Below, in pieces: positions 52,927-60,593 of a DNA stretch of 64,000 bases (within the stretch, counting starts at the first letter, position 1; the number at the start of each line of letters is the position of its first letter). A model generated the notes under the pieces. The model was not told the origin of the DNA, did no database searches, and was given only the letters and a program-made list of their open reading frames with translations. Location of the stretch: NCBI GenBank assembly GCA_003574685.1, contig QOCQ01000015.1, positions 1-64,000 on the forward strand, in the 5' to 3' direction. Position numbers and translations under genes: made by a program. This DNA comes from Rhodospirillaceae bacterium SYSU D60007 (GTDB taxonomy: Bacteria > Pseudomonadota > Alphaproteobacteria > Reyranellales > Reyranellaceae).

Positions 52927-54207
52927 ATGCTCGATGCCACGCTGAGTACCCGGATCATGAACGCCGTCGACGAGACGTTCGAGCGGCAGACCGCCGTGTT
53001 GGCCGATCTCGTGCGCATTCCCTCTGTGCGCTATCGCGAAGCACCCGCGCAGGACATGATGGCACGGCTGTTCAAGGAAGAGGGCCTGGGCATCGACCGC
53101 TGGCAGATCCGGGTGGACGACATCAAGCACCTGCCCGGCTACTCCCCCAAGCACGTCGACTACGATGACGCTTGGAACGTGGTCGGCGCCTGGCGGCCCA
53201 ACAATCCCAAGGGCCGTTCCCTGATCCTCAACGGCCACATCGACGTAGTGCCGGAAGGGCCGCACGACATGTGGACGGCCCCGCCTTTCGAGCCGCGCAT
53301 CAAGGATGGCTGGATGTACGGACGGGGCTCGGGCGACATGAAGGCGGGCTTGATCGGCAACCATTTCGCGCTCATCGCACTGCGTCGCCTGGGCTGGCGG
53401 CCCGCCGCTGACGTCTTCATGCAATCCGTCGTCGAGGAGGAGTGCACCGGCAATGGCGCGCTGGCCTGCCTGCAGCGTGGCTATCGTGCCGACGCCGCAC
53501 TGATTCCTGAGCCGTCAGGCGGCACGATGACCATCGCCCAGGTCGGCGTGATGTGGTTCCAGGTCAAGGTGACGGGTCATCCCGTGCACGTCTACAAGGC
53601 GGATGCCGGATCCAACGCCATCGAGTCGGCGTTCCGGCTGATCCAGGCGCTGCGCGATCTGGAGAAACAGTGGAACACCCGCAAGGTGAACGACCCGCAT
53701 TTCCACGACCACCATCATCCGGTGAACTTCAATGTCGGGCGGATCGAAGGCGGCGACTGGGCAAGTTCCGTGCCGGCCTGGTGCACGTTCGACATGCGGG
53801 CGGGCGTGCTGCCCACGCAGACCCTGGCGGAAGCCCGCCGGGAGATCGAGGACTGCGTGCGGCGCGCCGCCGCCAATGATCCCTTCCTCGGCAACGCACC
53901 GCCGACAGTGACATGGGAGGGATTCCAGGCCGAACCTTTCGTGCTGAAGAACCACGAAGCGGTGCGCAGTGTACTGGCCGAGGCTCATCAAACGGTATTC
54001 GGGGAGGCGCTGGAGGACCGCACGTCCACCGGAACCGCCGACAACCGGTTCTTCGGCCTCTATGCCGGCATTCCTGCGCTGGTCTACGGTCCGCAATCCG
54101 ACGACATCCACGGCTTCGACGAGCGCGTGAACCTCGAGTCCGTGCGCAAGATCACGCAGTCCACGGCCCTCTTCATCGCGCAGTGGTGCGGGCTCGAGCG
54201 GGCGTAA
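52927..54207 (+). CDS. ArgE/DapE family M20 metallopeptidase or deacylase
   Basis: 426 residues. M20 motifs in order: LNGHIDVVPEGP (His, Asp), GRGSGDMKAGL (Asp), VEEECTGNGAL (Glu-Glu), PEPSG and the C-terminal His in DIHGFDERVNL. A two-zinc enzyme that cleaves amides, such as N-acyl amino acids or dipeptides. It follows the DUF2817 gene on the same strand with an 83-bp gap. Substrate unknown, although peptide uptake by the nearby binding protein would fit. Confidence 0.9.
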   Translation: MLDATLSTRIMNAVDETFERQTAVLADLVRIPSVRYREAPAQDMMARLFKEEGLGIDRWQIRVDDIKHLPGYSPKHVDYDDAWNVVGAWRPNNPKGRSLILNGHIDVVPEGPHDMWTAPPFEPRIKDGWMYGRGSGDMKAGLIGNHFALIALRRLGWRPAADVFMQSVVEEECTGNGALACLQRGYRADAALIPEPSGGTMTIAQVGVMWFQVKVTGHPVHVYKADAGSNAIESAFRLIQALRDLEKQWNTRKVNDPHFHDHHHPVNFNVGRIEGGDWASSVPAWCTFDMRAGVLPTQTLAEARREIEDCVRRAAANDPFLGNAPPTVTWEGFQAEPFVLKNHEAVRSVLAEAHQTVFGEALEDRTSTGTADNRFFGLYAGIPALVYGPQSDDIHGFDERVNLESVRKITQSTALFIAQWCGLERA

Positions 54208-54234
54208 GTGCCGCCCGGAACCGTTGGAGCGGGC

Positions 54235-55071
54235 ATGCCGTTTGGAAGGGCGATGACCGGGCGTATGGGGATTGGTGTGCTGCTGCTGGCTGCAGGGCTG
54301 GCTGCATGCGAGTCCGCTCCCATTACAGGCCGCAGCCGGCTGGCGCCGATCGGCGATCAGCAGCTTCGCGCCCAGGCTGAACAGCTTTATCAGCAGGAGC
54401 TTTCGAAGCACACGCTGTCCACGAACAGCGAGTACAAGGCGCTGGTCGAGCGCGTCGGACGTCGCATTGCGCAAGCGGCGGAAACGCCCCCCGAGCAATT
54501 GTGGCGCGCGCCGAATTTCGACTGGGAGTTCAACGTCATCGATGAGCCCGGTGTCATCAACGCGTACTGCCTGCCGGGTGGAAAGATCGCCGTCTACACA
54601 GGCCTGTTCCCGGTCAGCCGCGACGAAGCGGGGCTTGCGATCGTCATGGGCCATGAGGTGGCGCACGCATTGATGCGCCATCACGGTGAACGTCTGGCGG
54701 ACCAGATGGCCATCGCCACCACGACCACGATCGGCGGTGCGGTTCTCGGCGCCATCATTGGTGGCGAAGACAACCGGACCACGGGCGCCGTTGCCGGCGC
54801 AGGCCTGGCCATCGCCGGCAACATGCTGCTGCTGAACTTCTCCCGTACCCAGGAGTCCGAGGCCGATCGGGTGGGCCTGATCCTGGCAGCTCATGCCGGC
54901 TACGATCCGCGCGCCGCTGTGGGGCTGTGGCAACGCATGCGCGCCGCCAATAGCGGCAGCGGCCGCCCACCGGAATTCCTCTCGACGCATCCTGCCGAGG
55001 AGACGCGCATTGCCGACATCCGGCGCCACCTGCCGGAGGCGTTGCAGTATTATCGCGGTAAAGAGGAATGA
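54235..55071 (+). CDS. M48 family metalloprotease, lipoprotein
   Basis: 278 residues from ATG 54235, which has GGAG 5 bases upstream (GTG at 54208 and ATG at 54253 are alternatives). The lipobox LAAC ends at Cys25. HEVAH at 140-144 and the downstream Glu in ESEADRVG are the zinc ligands, as in BepA/LoiP. It is a periplasmic quality-control protease in the outer membrane. A transmembrane-like glycine/alanine stretch (about 162-188) lies between the two zinc motifs. Confidence 0.9.
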   Translation: MPFGRAMTGRMGIGVLLLAAGLAACESAPITGRSRLAPIGDQQLRAQAEQLYQQELSKHTLSTNSEYKALVERVGRRIAQAAETPPEQLWRAPNFDWEFNVIDEPGVINAYCLPGGKIAVYTGLFPVSRDEAGLAIVMGHEVAHALMRHHGERLADQMAIATTTTIGGAVLGAIIGGEDNRTTGAVAGAGLAIAGNMLLLNFSRTQESEADRVGLILAAHAGYDPRAAVGLWQRMRAANSGSGRPPEFLSTHPAEETRIADIRRHLPEALQYYRGKEE

Positions 55072-55078
55072 TCGGGTC

Positions 55079-55324
55079 ATGACCGATCTGCCGCCTTGCG
55101 ACCAGACGTATGATGCCAGCGGCCTGCTCTGCCCGTTGCCGGTTCTGCGCGCCAACCGCGCGCTGCGTGAGCTGGCGCCGGGACAGATGTTGAAGGTGTT
55201 GGCCACCGACCCCGCGGCGGAAGCGGACTTTCCTGCCTATTGCCGCCAGACCGGCCACACGCTTGTGGCGACAGGCCGCGAGGCGGAAACCTGGATATTT
55301 GTCATCCGCAAGAAGGACGCGTGA
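55079..55324 (+). CDS. tusA: TusA family sulfurtransferase
   Basis: 81 residues. The TusA signature is DASGLLCPLPVL with Cys18 as the sulfur-carrying residue. It relays sulfane sulfur for tRNA thiolation, molybdenum cofactor or other sulfur work. It starts 8 bases after the M48 gene stop. The family is universal in proteobacteria. Confidence 0.9.
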   Translation: MTDLPPCDQTYDASGLLCPLPVLRANRALRELAPGQMLKVLATDPAAEADFPAYCRQTGHTLVATGREAETWIFVIRKKDA

Positions 55325-55400
55325 GAGCGTCCGGCATGTGCTCTTGCGCCCGGCCCTGCGGGGGGCTAGCCATGCGGAACAGCAGCGCCCTGAGGTTTGA

Positions 55401-56600
55401 ATGCCCGCTTTCAAAACGCTCGACTCGGTTCCCGTCGCCGGCAAGCGCGTATTGATCCGCGTCGACCTCAACGTGCCGATGGAAAACGGCAAGGTCACGG
55501 ACATGACGCGCATCGAGCGTGTCGCGCCAACCATCGCCGAGCTGGCCAGCAAGGATGCGAAGGTGGTGGTGCTGAGCCATTTCGGCCGGCCCGGCGGCAA
55601 GGTGGTTCCCGAGATGTCGCTGCGGGCGCTTGTCGAACCGCTGAGCTCAAGCCTGAAGCGACCGGTCGCGTTCGCCGAGGATTGCGTGGGACCTTTGGCA
55701 CAACAGGCCGTCGCGGCGCTGAAGAACGGCGACATCGTGCTGCTCGAGAACCTGCGCTTCCACAAGGCGGAGGAGAAGAACGAGGCGGCCTTCATCGACC
55801 AGCTTTCCGTGCTGGGCGACATCTATGTCAACGACGCGTTCTCCTGCGCGCATCGCGCGCACGCCTCGACGGAGGGACTGGCCAACCGGCTGCCCGCCGT
55901 TGCCGGCCGGCTGATGCAGGCCGAGCTTGAGGCCCTGGACAAGGCCCTGGGTAACCCGAAGCGGCCTGTGGCGGCGCTGATCGGCGGCGCCAAGGTTTCG
56001 ACCAAGCTGGAGCTTCTGGGCAATCTCGTCAGCAAGGTCGACCGGCTGGTGATCGGCGGCGGCATGGCCAACACCTTCCTTCACGCGCAAGGCGTGAACG
56101 TCGGCAAGTCGCTGTGCGAGAAGGATCTCGCCGACACCGCGCGCGACATCATGGCGAAGGCGCAGACGTCGAAGTGCAAGGTGCTGCTGCCCGTGGATGC
56201 CGTTATCGCCGGCGAGCTGAAGCAGGGCGCCGCGAGCCGCACCGTTGATATTGCGGCGGTGCCCGACGACCAGATGATCCTCGACATCGGCCCCAGATCC
56301 ATCGCCGCCCTGAATGCCGAGCTGGCCGAATGTGCCACGCTGGTATGGAACGGACCGCTGGGCGCTTTCGAGGTGGCGCCATTCGATGCCGGCACGACCG
56401 CGGTGGCGCAGCAGGCCGCGGCGCTGACCCGCGCCGGCAAGCTGCTGTCGGTGGCGGGCGGCGGCGACACCGTGGCCGCGCTCGCGCATGCCGGCGTGGA
56501 GGAACAGTTCAGCTATGTCTCGACGGCCGGCGGCGCCTTCCTTGAGTGGCTTGAGGGCAAGGAACTGCCGGGCGTGGCCGCGCTGGTTCGGGCCGCCTAG
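55401..56600 (+). CDS. pgk: Phosphoglycerate kinase
   Basis: 399 residues, the normal length. [19 protein letters not shown] (about 21-39), [10 protein letters not shown] (about 58-67), [12 protein letters not shown] (about 195-206) and GGGDTVAAL near 353-361 are the classic motifs for 3-phosphoglycerate and ATP. It makes ATP in glycolysis, or runs in reverse for gluconeogenesis. It stands without gap or fructose-bisphosphate aldolase nearby and is followed directly by the NUDIX gene. Confidence 0.97.
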   Translation: MPAFKTLDSVPVAGKRVLIRVDLNVPMENGKVTDMTRIERVAPTIAELASKDAKVVVLSHFGRPGGKVVPEMSLRALVEPLSSSLKRPVAFAEDCVGPLAQQAVAALKNGDIVLLENLRFHKAEEKNEAAFIDQLSVLGDIYVNDAFSCAHRAHASTEGLANRLPAVAGRLMQAELEALDKALGNPKRPVAALIGGAKVSTKLELLGNLVSKVDRLVIGGGMANTFLHAQGVNVGKSLCEKDLADTARDIMAKAQTSKCKVLLPVDAVIAGELKQGAASRTVDIAAVPDDQMILDIGPRSIAALNAELAECATLVWNGPLGAFEVAPFDAGTTAVAQQAAALTRAGKLLSVAGGGDTVAALAHAGVEEQFSYVSTAGGAFLEWLEGKELPGVAALVRAA

Positions 56601-56603
56601 ACC

Positions 56604-57197
56604 ATGAGCACCATCGAGCGGCCGCCGCCACGCCTGCCCTGGGATCCACCTGAAAATTTCAGGAAGCGGATTCCCGAAGGCGACAACCGCGAGCGCCTTG
56701 TGTGTGACGACTGCCAGTTCGTGCTGTACCAGAACCCGAAGATCGTCGCCGGCTCGGTCGTCACATGGCAGGATCGCATTCTGCTGGCGCGCCGCGCGAT
56801 CGAACCGCGCAAGGGCTACTGGACCCTGCCGGCGGGCTACATGGAAATCGGCGAAACCACGGAACAGGCGGCGCAGCGCGAAGCGATCGAGGAGGCTTGC
56901 GCGAATATCGAGATCGACCGCCTGCTGGCCGTCTACAGCATTGAGCGCATCGGCCAGGTGCAGATCATGTACCGCGCGCGACTGGTGTCACCGGACGTCT
57001 CCTGCGGCCCGGAAAGCGCCGAGGTAAGGCTTTTCCTCTGGGAAGAAATTCCGTGGGAAGACCTCGCCTTCCCGACCGTCGTCTGGGCGCTGGCGCACTT
57101 TCACCAGACGCGCGATCGCAGCGACTTCAGCACTTTTTCCAATCCCGTCGGCGATCTGGCCCGCATGTGGCCCCCGCGCAAGCCGGCGGGGGTGTAG
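56604..57197 (+). CDS. NUDIX hydrolase with a zinc ribbon-like N-terminus
   Basis: 197 residues. Cys34 and Cys37 (LVCDDCQFVLYQNPK) form half a zinc ribbon. The Nudix box is GYMEIGETTEQAAQREAIEE (about 78-97), which coordinates Mg2+ and cleaves nucleoside diphosphate-linked compounds; RREAxEE is well kept. It may act on NADH-like or ADP-ribose substrates. The gene begins 3 bases after pgk ends, so the two may be co-transcribed. Confidence 0.88.
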   Translation: MSTIERPPPRLPWDPPENFRKRIPEGDNRERLVCDDCQFVLYQNPKIVAGSVVTWQDRILLARRAIEPRKGYWTLPAGYMEIGETTEQAAQREAIEEACANIEIDRLLAVYSIERIGQVQIMYRARLVSPDVSCGPESAEVRLFLWEEIPWEDLAFPTVVWALAHFHQTRDRSDFSTFSNPVGDLARMWPPRKPAGV

Positions 57198-57201
57198 ACG
57201 T

Positions 57202-58281
57202 CTATCCGGACGGTTGCAGGATTGCCTGCGCCTCGGCGACGAGCTTTTCGACCAAAGCGGCGGCGGGCAGATCGCGCGCGAGAGGTGCGGCCTGGCCTGC
57301 CCACATGGGCATGAAGGCCGACCGGGCGGCATCGTCAGGGACGTACCACAGCGGCGCGACAAGGCTTGCCTGCAGCGGAAATGGCAGCGCCTCCGGATCC
57401 GGAATTTCCTGCATGAGCTGGTTGCGCAGGGCACGGGCAGGCCGGCCCGTAAAGACACGGGTCACTTCGGTCGCCTCGTCCGTGGCGGACCGCAGAGCGT
57501 TGCGATAGACGGGCAATACCGACGCCTCGGGGCAGCTCAGAAAGGCCGTGCCCATCTGGACGCCGCTGGCGCCGAGCGCAAACGCCGCGGCAATGCCCCG
57601 GCCATCGGCGATGCCGCCGGCGGCGATCACCGGCACGCGCACCGCATCGACGATCTGCGGCACCAGCGCCATCGTGCCGATCGTTCCTGCTCCCGCCGAC
57701 GGCGTGAATGTCCCGCGGTGACCACCCGCCTCGAAACCTTGCGCAATGATTGCATCGGCACCGCCCGCCTCCAGCTCTCGTGCCTCGGCGACGGTCGTTG
57801 CCGAGCTGAGCACGACGCATCCTGCCGCCTTGATCTCGCGCATCGCGTCCGCCGGCGGCAGGCCGAAATGGAAGCTGACCACCCGCGGCCGCAGCTCGAG
57901 GATGAGCTCAAGATGGCCAGCACCGAAACAGGGGAACGGCTCGGCCGGCTGCGGCACCGCGCCGAGACCAAGCCGCTCGAAATGAGGCGCCAGCCGCGCC
58001 CGCATGCGTTCTGCCGCCGCCGCATCCGCTGCGGGGGCGGCATGCACGAAGAAGTTGATGTTGAACGGATGGTTGGTCGCGCCGCGAATCTGTGCGACCT
58101 GCTTGCGTATGGCATCCGGCGGCAGGGTCGCGCCGCCGACGGATCCCAGCGCGCCGGCGTTGCAAACAGCAGAAACCAGCTCGGGCGTGGTGAACCCGCT
58201 CATCGGCGCCTGGATGATGGGATGGGTGACGCCGAGCAGGTCGGCAACGCTGCGTCGTGGCCACATCTGATCGCTCCTCAT
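57202..58281 (-). CDS. Nitronate monooxygenase family FMN enzyme
   Basis: 359 residues, TIM barrel of the 2-nitropropane dioxygenase family: HPIIQAPMSGF (about 20-30), QGFEAGGHRGTF with the conserved His (about 187), and a phosphate-binding AAGGIADGRGIAAAFALGASGVQMGTAFL. Uses FMN and oxygen. It overlaps the UPF0280 gene by ATGA and is the last gene of the N-heterocycle-like cluster, where it may oxidise a nitro or enol intermediate (inference). Confidence 0.88.
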   Translation of the reverse strand: MRSDQMWPRRSVADLLGVTHPIIQAPMSGFTTPELVSAVCNAGALGSVGGATLPPDAIRKQVAQIRGATNHPFNINFFVHAAPAADAAAAERMRARLAPHFERLGLGAVPQPAEPFPCFGAGHLELILELRPRVVSFHFGLPPADAMREIKAAGCVVLSSATTVAEARELEAGGADAIIAQGFEAGGHRGTFTPSAGAGTIGTMALVPQIVDAVRVPVIAAGGIADGRGIAAAFALGASGVQMGTAFLSCPEASVLPVYRNALRSATDEATEVTRVFTGRPARALRNQLMQEIPDPEALPFPLQASLVAPLWYVPDDAARSAFMPMWAGQAAPLARDLPAAALVEKLVAEAQAILQPSG

Positions 58282-59129
58282 GCGCCATCCCGAATCGCCG
58301 GCAGGACGAGGCGCCAGCGTCCCTGCAGGCTGATTGCCGCTCCGTAGATCAGCCCGCTGGCTTGAAGCGCATGCGCCTTCGCCGCGCCTGCGTCCAGCGC
58401 TGCGACGACGGTTTCCTCCGGCAGGGGTCCGACGTCGACGGTCACCGGCAGCTTGCCCAGATCGGTGTCGTCGCGCATCGAGGCGGCCGAACGGCGCTCG
58501 ATCGCCGGGTGCCGGACGTTGACCGCGTTGCCAACGATCGTCGCGGCCGCATCGGCGGCAGCGCCGGTCGCGGCCAGTACCGTCGCGCTATCCGCAATGC
58601 CCAGCGAGAAGGAGCGGCCGCGCCAGCCCGATGTGGCCAGCCCGCGCACCGGCATGTCTGCGGTCAGCACGGCAATGGCATCAAGCGCCGGCGTACCGAT
58701 ATTGGCAATGATGGCGGTTCGCAGCGCCTCGCCGGGCGCCAGATGAAAGGCGATGTCGCCGCCATTGTTCACGTATGCTCTGGCAAGCGTCCGGTCGCGC
58801 AGCATGGCGGCGAGGATTTCGTCGGCGACGGCGCCGGCCACCGCCGCCATCGGCGTGACATAGACATCGCGGTACGGCCAGACGGATTCGGCCATGCGCC
58901 GCGCGACGGGGCCGTTCAGACAGGGAAAGCGGGCACCCAGAGGCGCGCGCAGTATCGCAAGTTCGCCTACGAGCGTTTCAAGGACGTCACCGAAGCGGTC
59001 CGTTGCCTGTTCATAGGCAGCCGCGACCTCACGCGCCTGCCCCCACGCCTCGACAATCAGATCGATGGGGCCGTGCTGCAGGTGCAGGCGGCCGTCGGGC
59101 ATGCGCGCAATCTGCGGGCCGCCCCACAT
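58278..59129 (-). CDS. UPF0280 family protein (ApbE-like)
   Basis: 283 residues. UPF0280 has the fold of ApbE, the FAD:protein FMN transferase: VNNGGDIAFHLAPG (about 120-133) and GLATSGWRGRSFSLGIADSATVLA (about 182-205). It typically occurs with 6-hydroxynicotinate-reductase-like and xanthine-dehydrogenase-type genes, as here, and may flavinylate or mature a partner. Overlaps the nitronate monooxygenase gene by 4 bases. Confidence 0.85.
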   Translation of the reverse strand: MWGGPQIARMPDGRLHLQHGPIDLIVEAWGQAREVAAAYEQATDRFGDVLETLVGELAILRAPLGARFPCLNGPVARRMAESVWPYRDVYVTPMAAVAGAVADEILAAMLRDRTLARAYVNNGGDIAFHLAPGEALRTAIIANIGTPALDAIAVLTADMPVRGLATSGWRGRSFSLGIADSATVLAATGAAADAAATIVGNAVNVRHPAIERRSAASMRDDTDLGKLPVTVDVGPLPEETVVAALDAGAAKAHALQASGLIYGAAISLQGRWRLVLPAIRDGA

Positions 59130-59135
59130 GGCCGG

Positions 59136-60593
59136 TCAGGAGCCGCCTTCCGACGGCGCGGCAGGCCAGGCCCGCGTCTCCAGCTTCTCCGACTTCAGCA
59201 CGTCCTCCAGCGCCACCGTGCGATCGGCATAACCACCCAGCGCCGCGTAGTCGTCGCGACGCAGCGTGAACTCGATGGGCGCGACCAGCGCGGGCGTCGG
59301 CACATAGCCAAACGATCTGTCGGGCATGCGCGTGACATCGACCATCAGCGTGATGCCGCCACCCGGCCAGATATAGGCGGGCGCACCACCGCAGGTGACC
59401 CGCGTCAATGCCTCCTTCACCGAACGCGTCAGTCGCACGGGATTCTCGGTCACGCCGGCACGCAATGAGCCGCCGGCGCCCGCCATGAACATCACGGTGC
59501 ACAGGGCGGGTTCACAATTCTCGGCGATCCGGTCGACCACCCTGGAAACGGCCGCAGGCATTTCGGCGGCGACCGGTTTCAACTGTTCGTCGAGCACATA
59601 CCAGGCCGCATGCTCGCCTGTTGTGGAAACCATCAGCAGCCGCAGCCCCGGCCAGGCAGTCCGGGAGTCGATCTTCTCGATGATCTCCAGCGGATCGGTG
59701 ATGTCGGTGCCGCCCCAGCCGAGACCCGGCTCGGCAACCTGGAAATAGCGGCCCGGCGTCGATCGGCGGCCGCGCACGCGGATACCCGCCGGCCGCATGT
59801 CGAGAAAGCGGCCGCCCTGATGCTCCGTCAGCACGCCGGTGATGTGGTCATCGACCACGATCACCTCATCGACGTGGCCGGCCCATTGCGGCGCGAACAT
59901 GCCGATCGCTGCCGAGCCGCAGCCCACGCGCATGCGTTCCTCGCGCGCAGCATTAACAATCGGCGCCTGCCCCGCCTGTACGACCACGGTGGCGCCATCA
60001 TCGATCGCCAGTTCAACCGGCTGGCGATTGCACAACGCCAGCAGCGTATCACAGGTGATTACCCCTTCCTTCTTGCTGCCGCCGGTGAGGTGGCGCACGC
60101 CGCCGAGGGAAAGCATCTGCGAGCCGTATTCCGCCGTGGTCACATGGCCGACCTGCTCGCCGCCAGCACGCACCGCTGCCTGCTCGGGGCCCAGGAACCG
60201 GTCGGTATCGATCTTCACCTTCACGCCGCAATAGCTGAAGATCCCCTCCGTCACGACCGTGACCATATCGACGTTATCGATGCGGCTGGACACGATGAAC
60301 GGCGCCGGCTTGTAGTCGGGATAGGTGGTGGTGGCGCCAATACCAGTGACGAACGCGCCCTGGCCCAGCGATCCATTCCAGCCCTCCTCGCCCTGCGCGA
60401 ACGGCACGCGCGGTGCCTCGCTATGCGCCAGCAGCACCAGCGGATCGACGCGCACCAGCCGGCCGGCCTCGTTGGCATAGCGGTCGCAGGCGCCGGACTT
60501 GCCCGGCCTGATGCGGCACAGCACCGGGCAGGCATCGCACCGCACGATGCCGGCGTCGGCCTCAGCCTTCGACAGCGCGATATCGTCGCTCAT
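59136..60593 (-). CDS. 6-Hydroxynicotinate reductase-like iron-sulfur protein
   Basis: 485 residues. The N-terminal CxxCxxxC-x9-C cluster (Cys19, Cys22, Cys26, Cys36) can hold a 4Fe-4S centre. The rest resembles 6-hydroxynicotinate reductase (Hnr) from nicotinate-fermenting bacteria, which reduces 6-hydroxynicotinate to the tetrahydro form. It overlaps the fused hydroxylase gene by ATGA, so the two make one metabolic unit. The exact substrate in this organism is open. Confidence 0.78.
   Translation of the reverse strand: MSDDIALSKAEADAGIVRCDACPVLCRIRPGKSGACDRYANEAGRLVRVDPLVLLAHSEAPRVPFAQGEEGWNGSLGQGAFVTGIGATTTYPDYKPAPFIVSSRIDNVDMVTVVTEGIFSYCGVKVKIDTDRFLGPEQAAVRAGGEQVGHVTTAEYGSQMLSLGGVRHLTGGSKKEGVITCDTLLALCNRQPVELAIDDGATVVVQAGQAPIVNAAREERMRVGCGSAAIGMFAPQWAGHVDEVIVVDDHITGVLTEHQGGRFLDMRPAGIRVRGRRSTPGRYFQVAEPGLGWGGTDITDPLEIIEKIDSRTAWPGLRLLMVSTTGEHAAWYVLDEQLKPVAAEMPAAVSRVVDRIAENCEPALCTVMFMAGAGGSLRAGVTENPVRLTRSVKEALTRVTCGGAPAYIWPGGGITLMVDVTRMPDRSFGYVPTPALVAPIEFTLRRDDYAALGGYADRTVALEDVLKSEKLETRAWPAAPSEGGS

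Noticed and set aside
53515-55206. Large minus-strand frame opposite the M20 and M48 peptidase genes.
   Set aside because: It covers three separate plus-strand genes and has no domain of its own, so it is a composition artefact.
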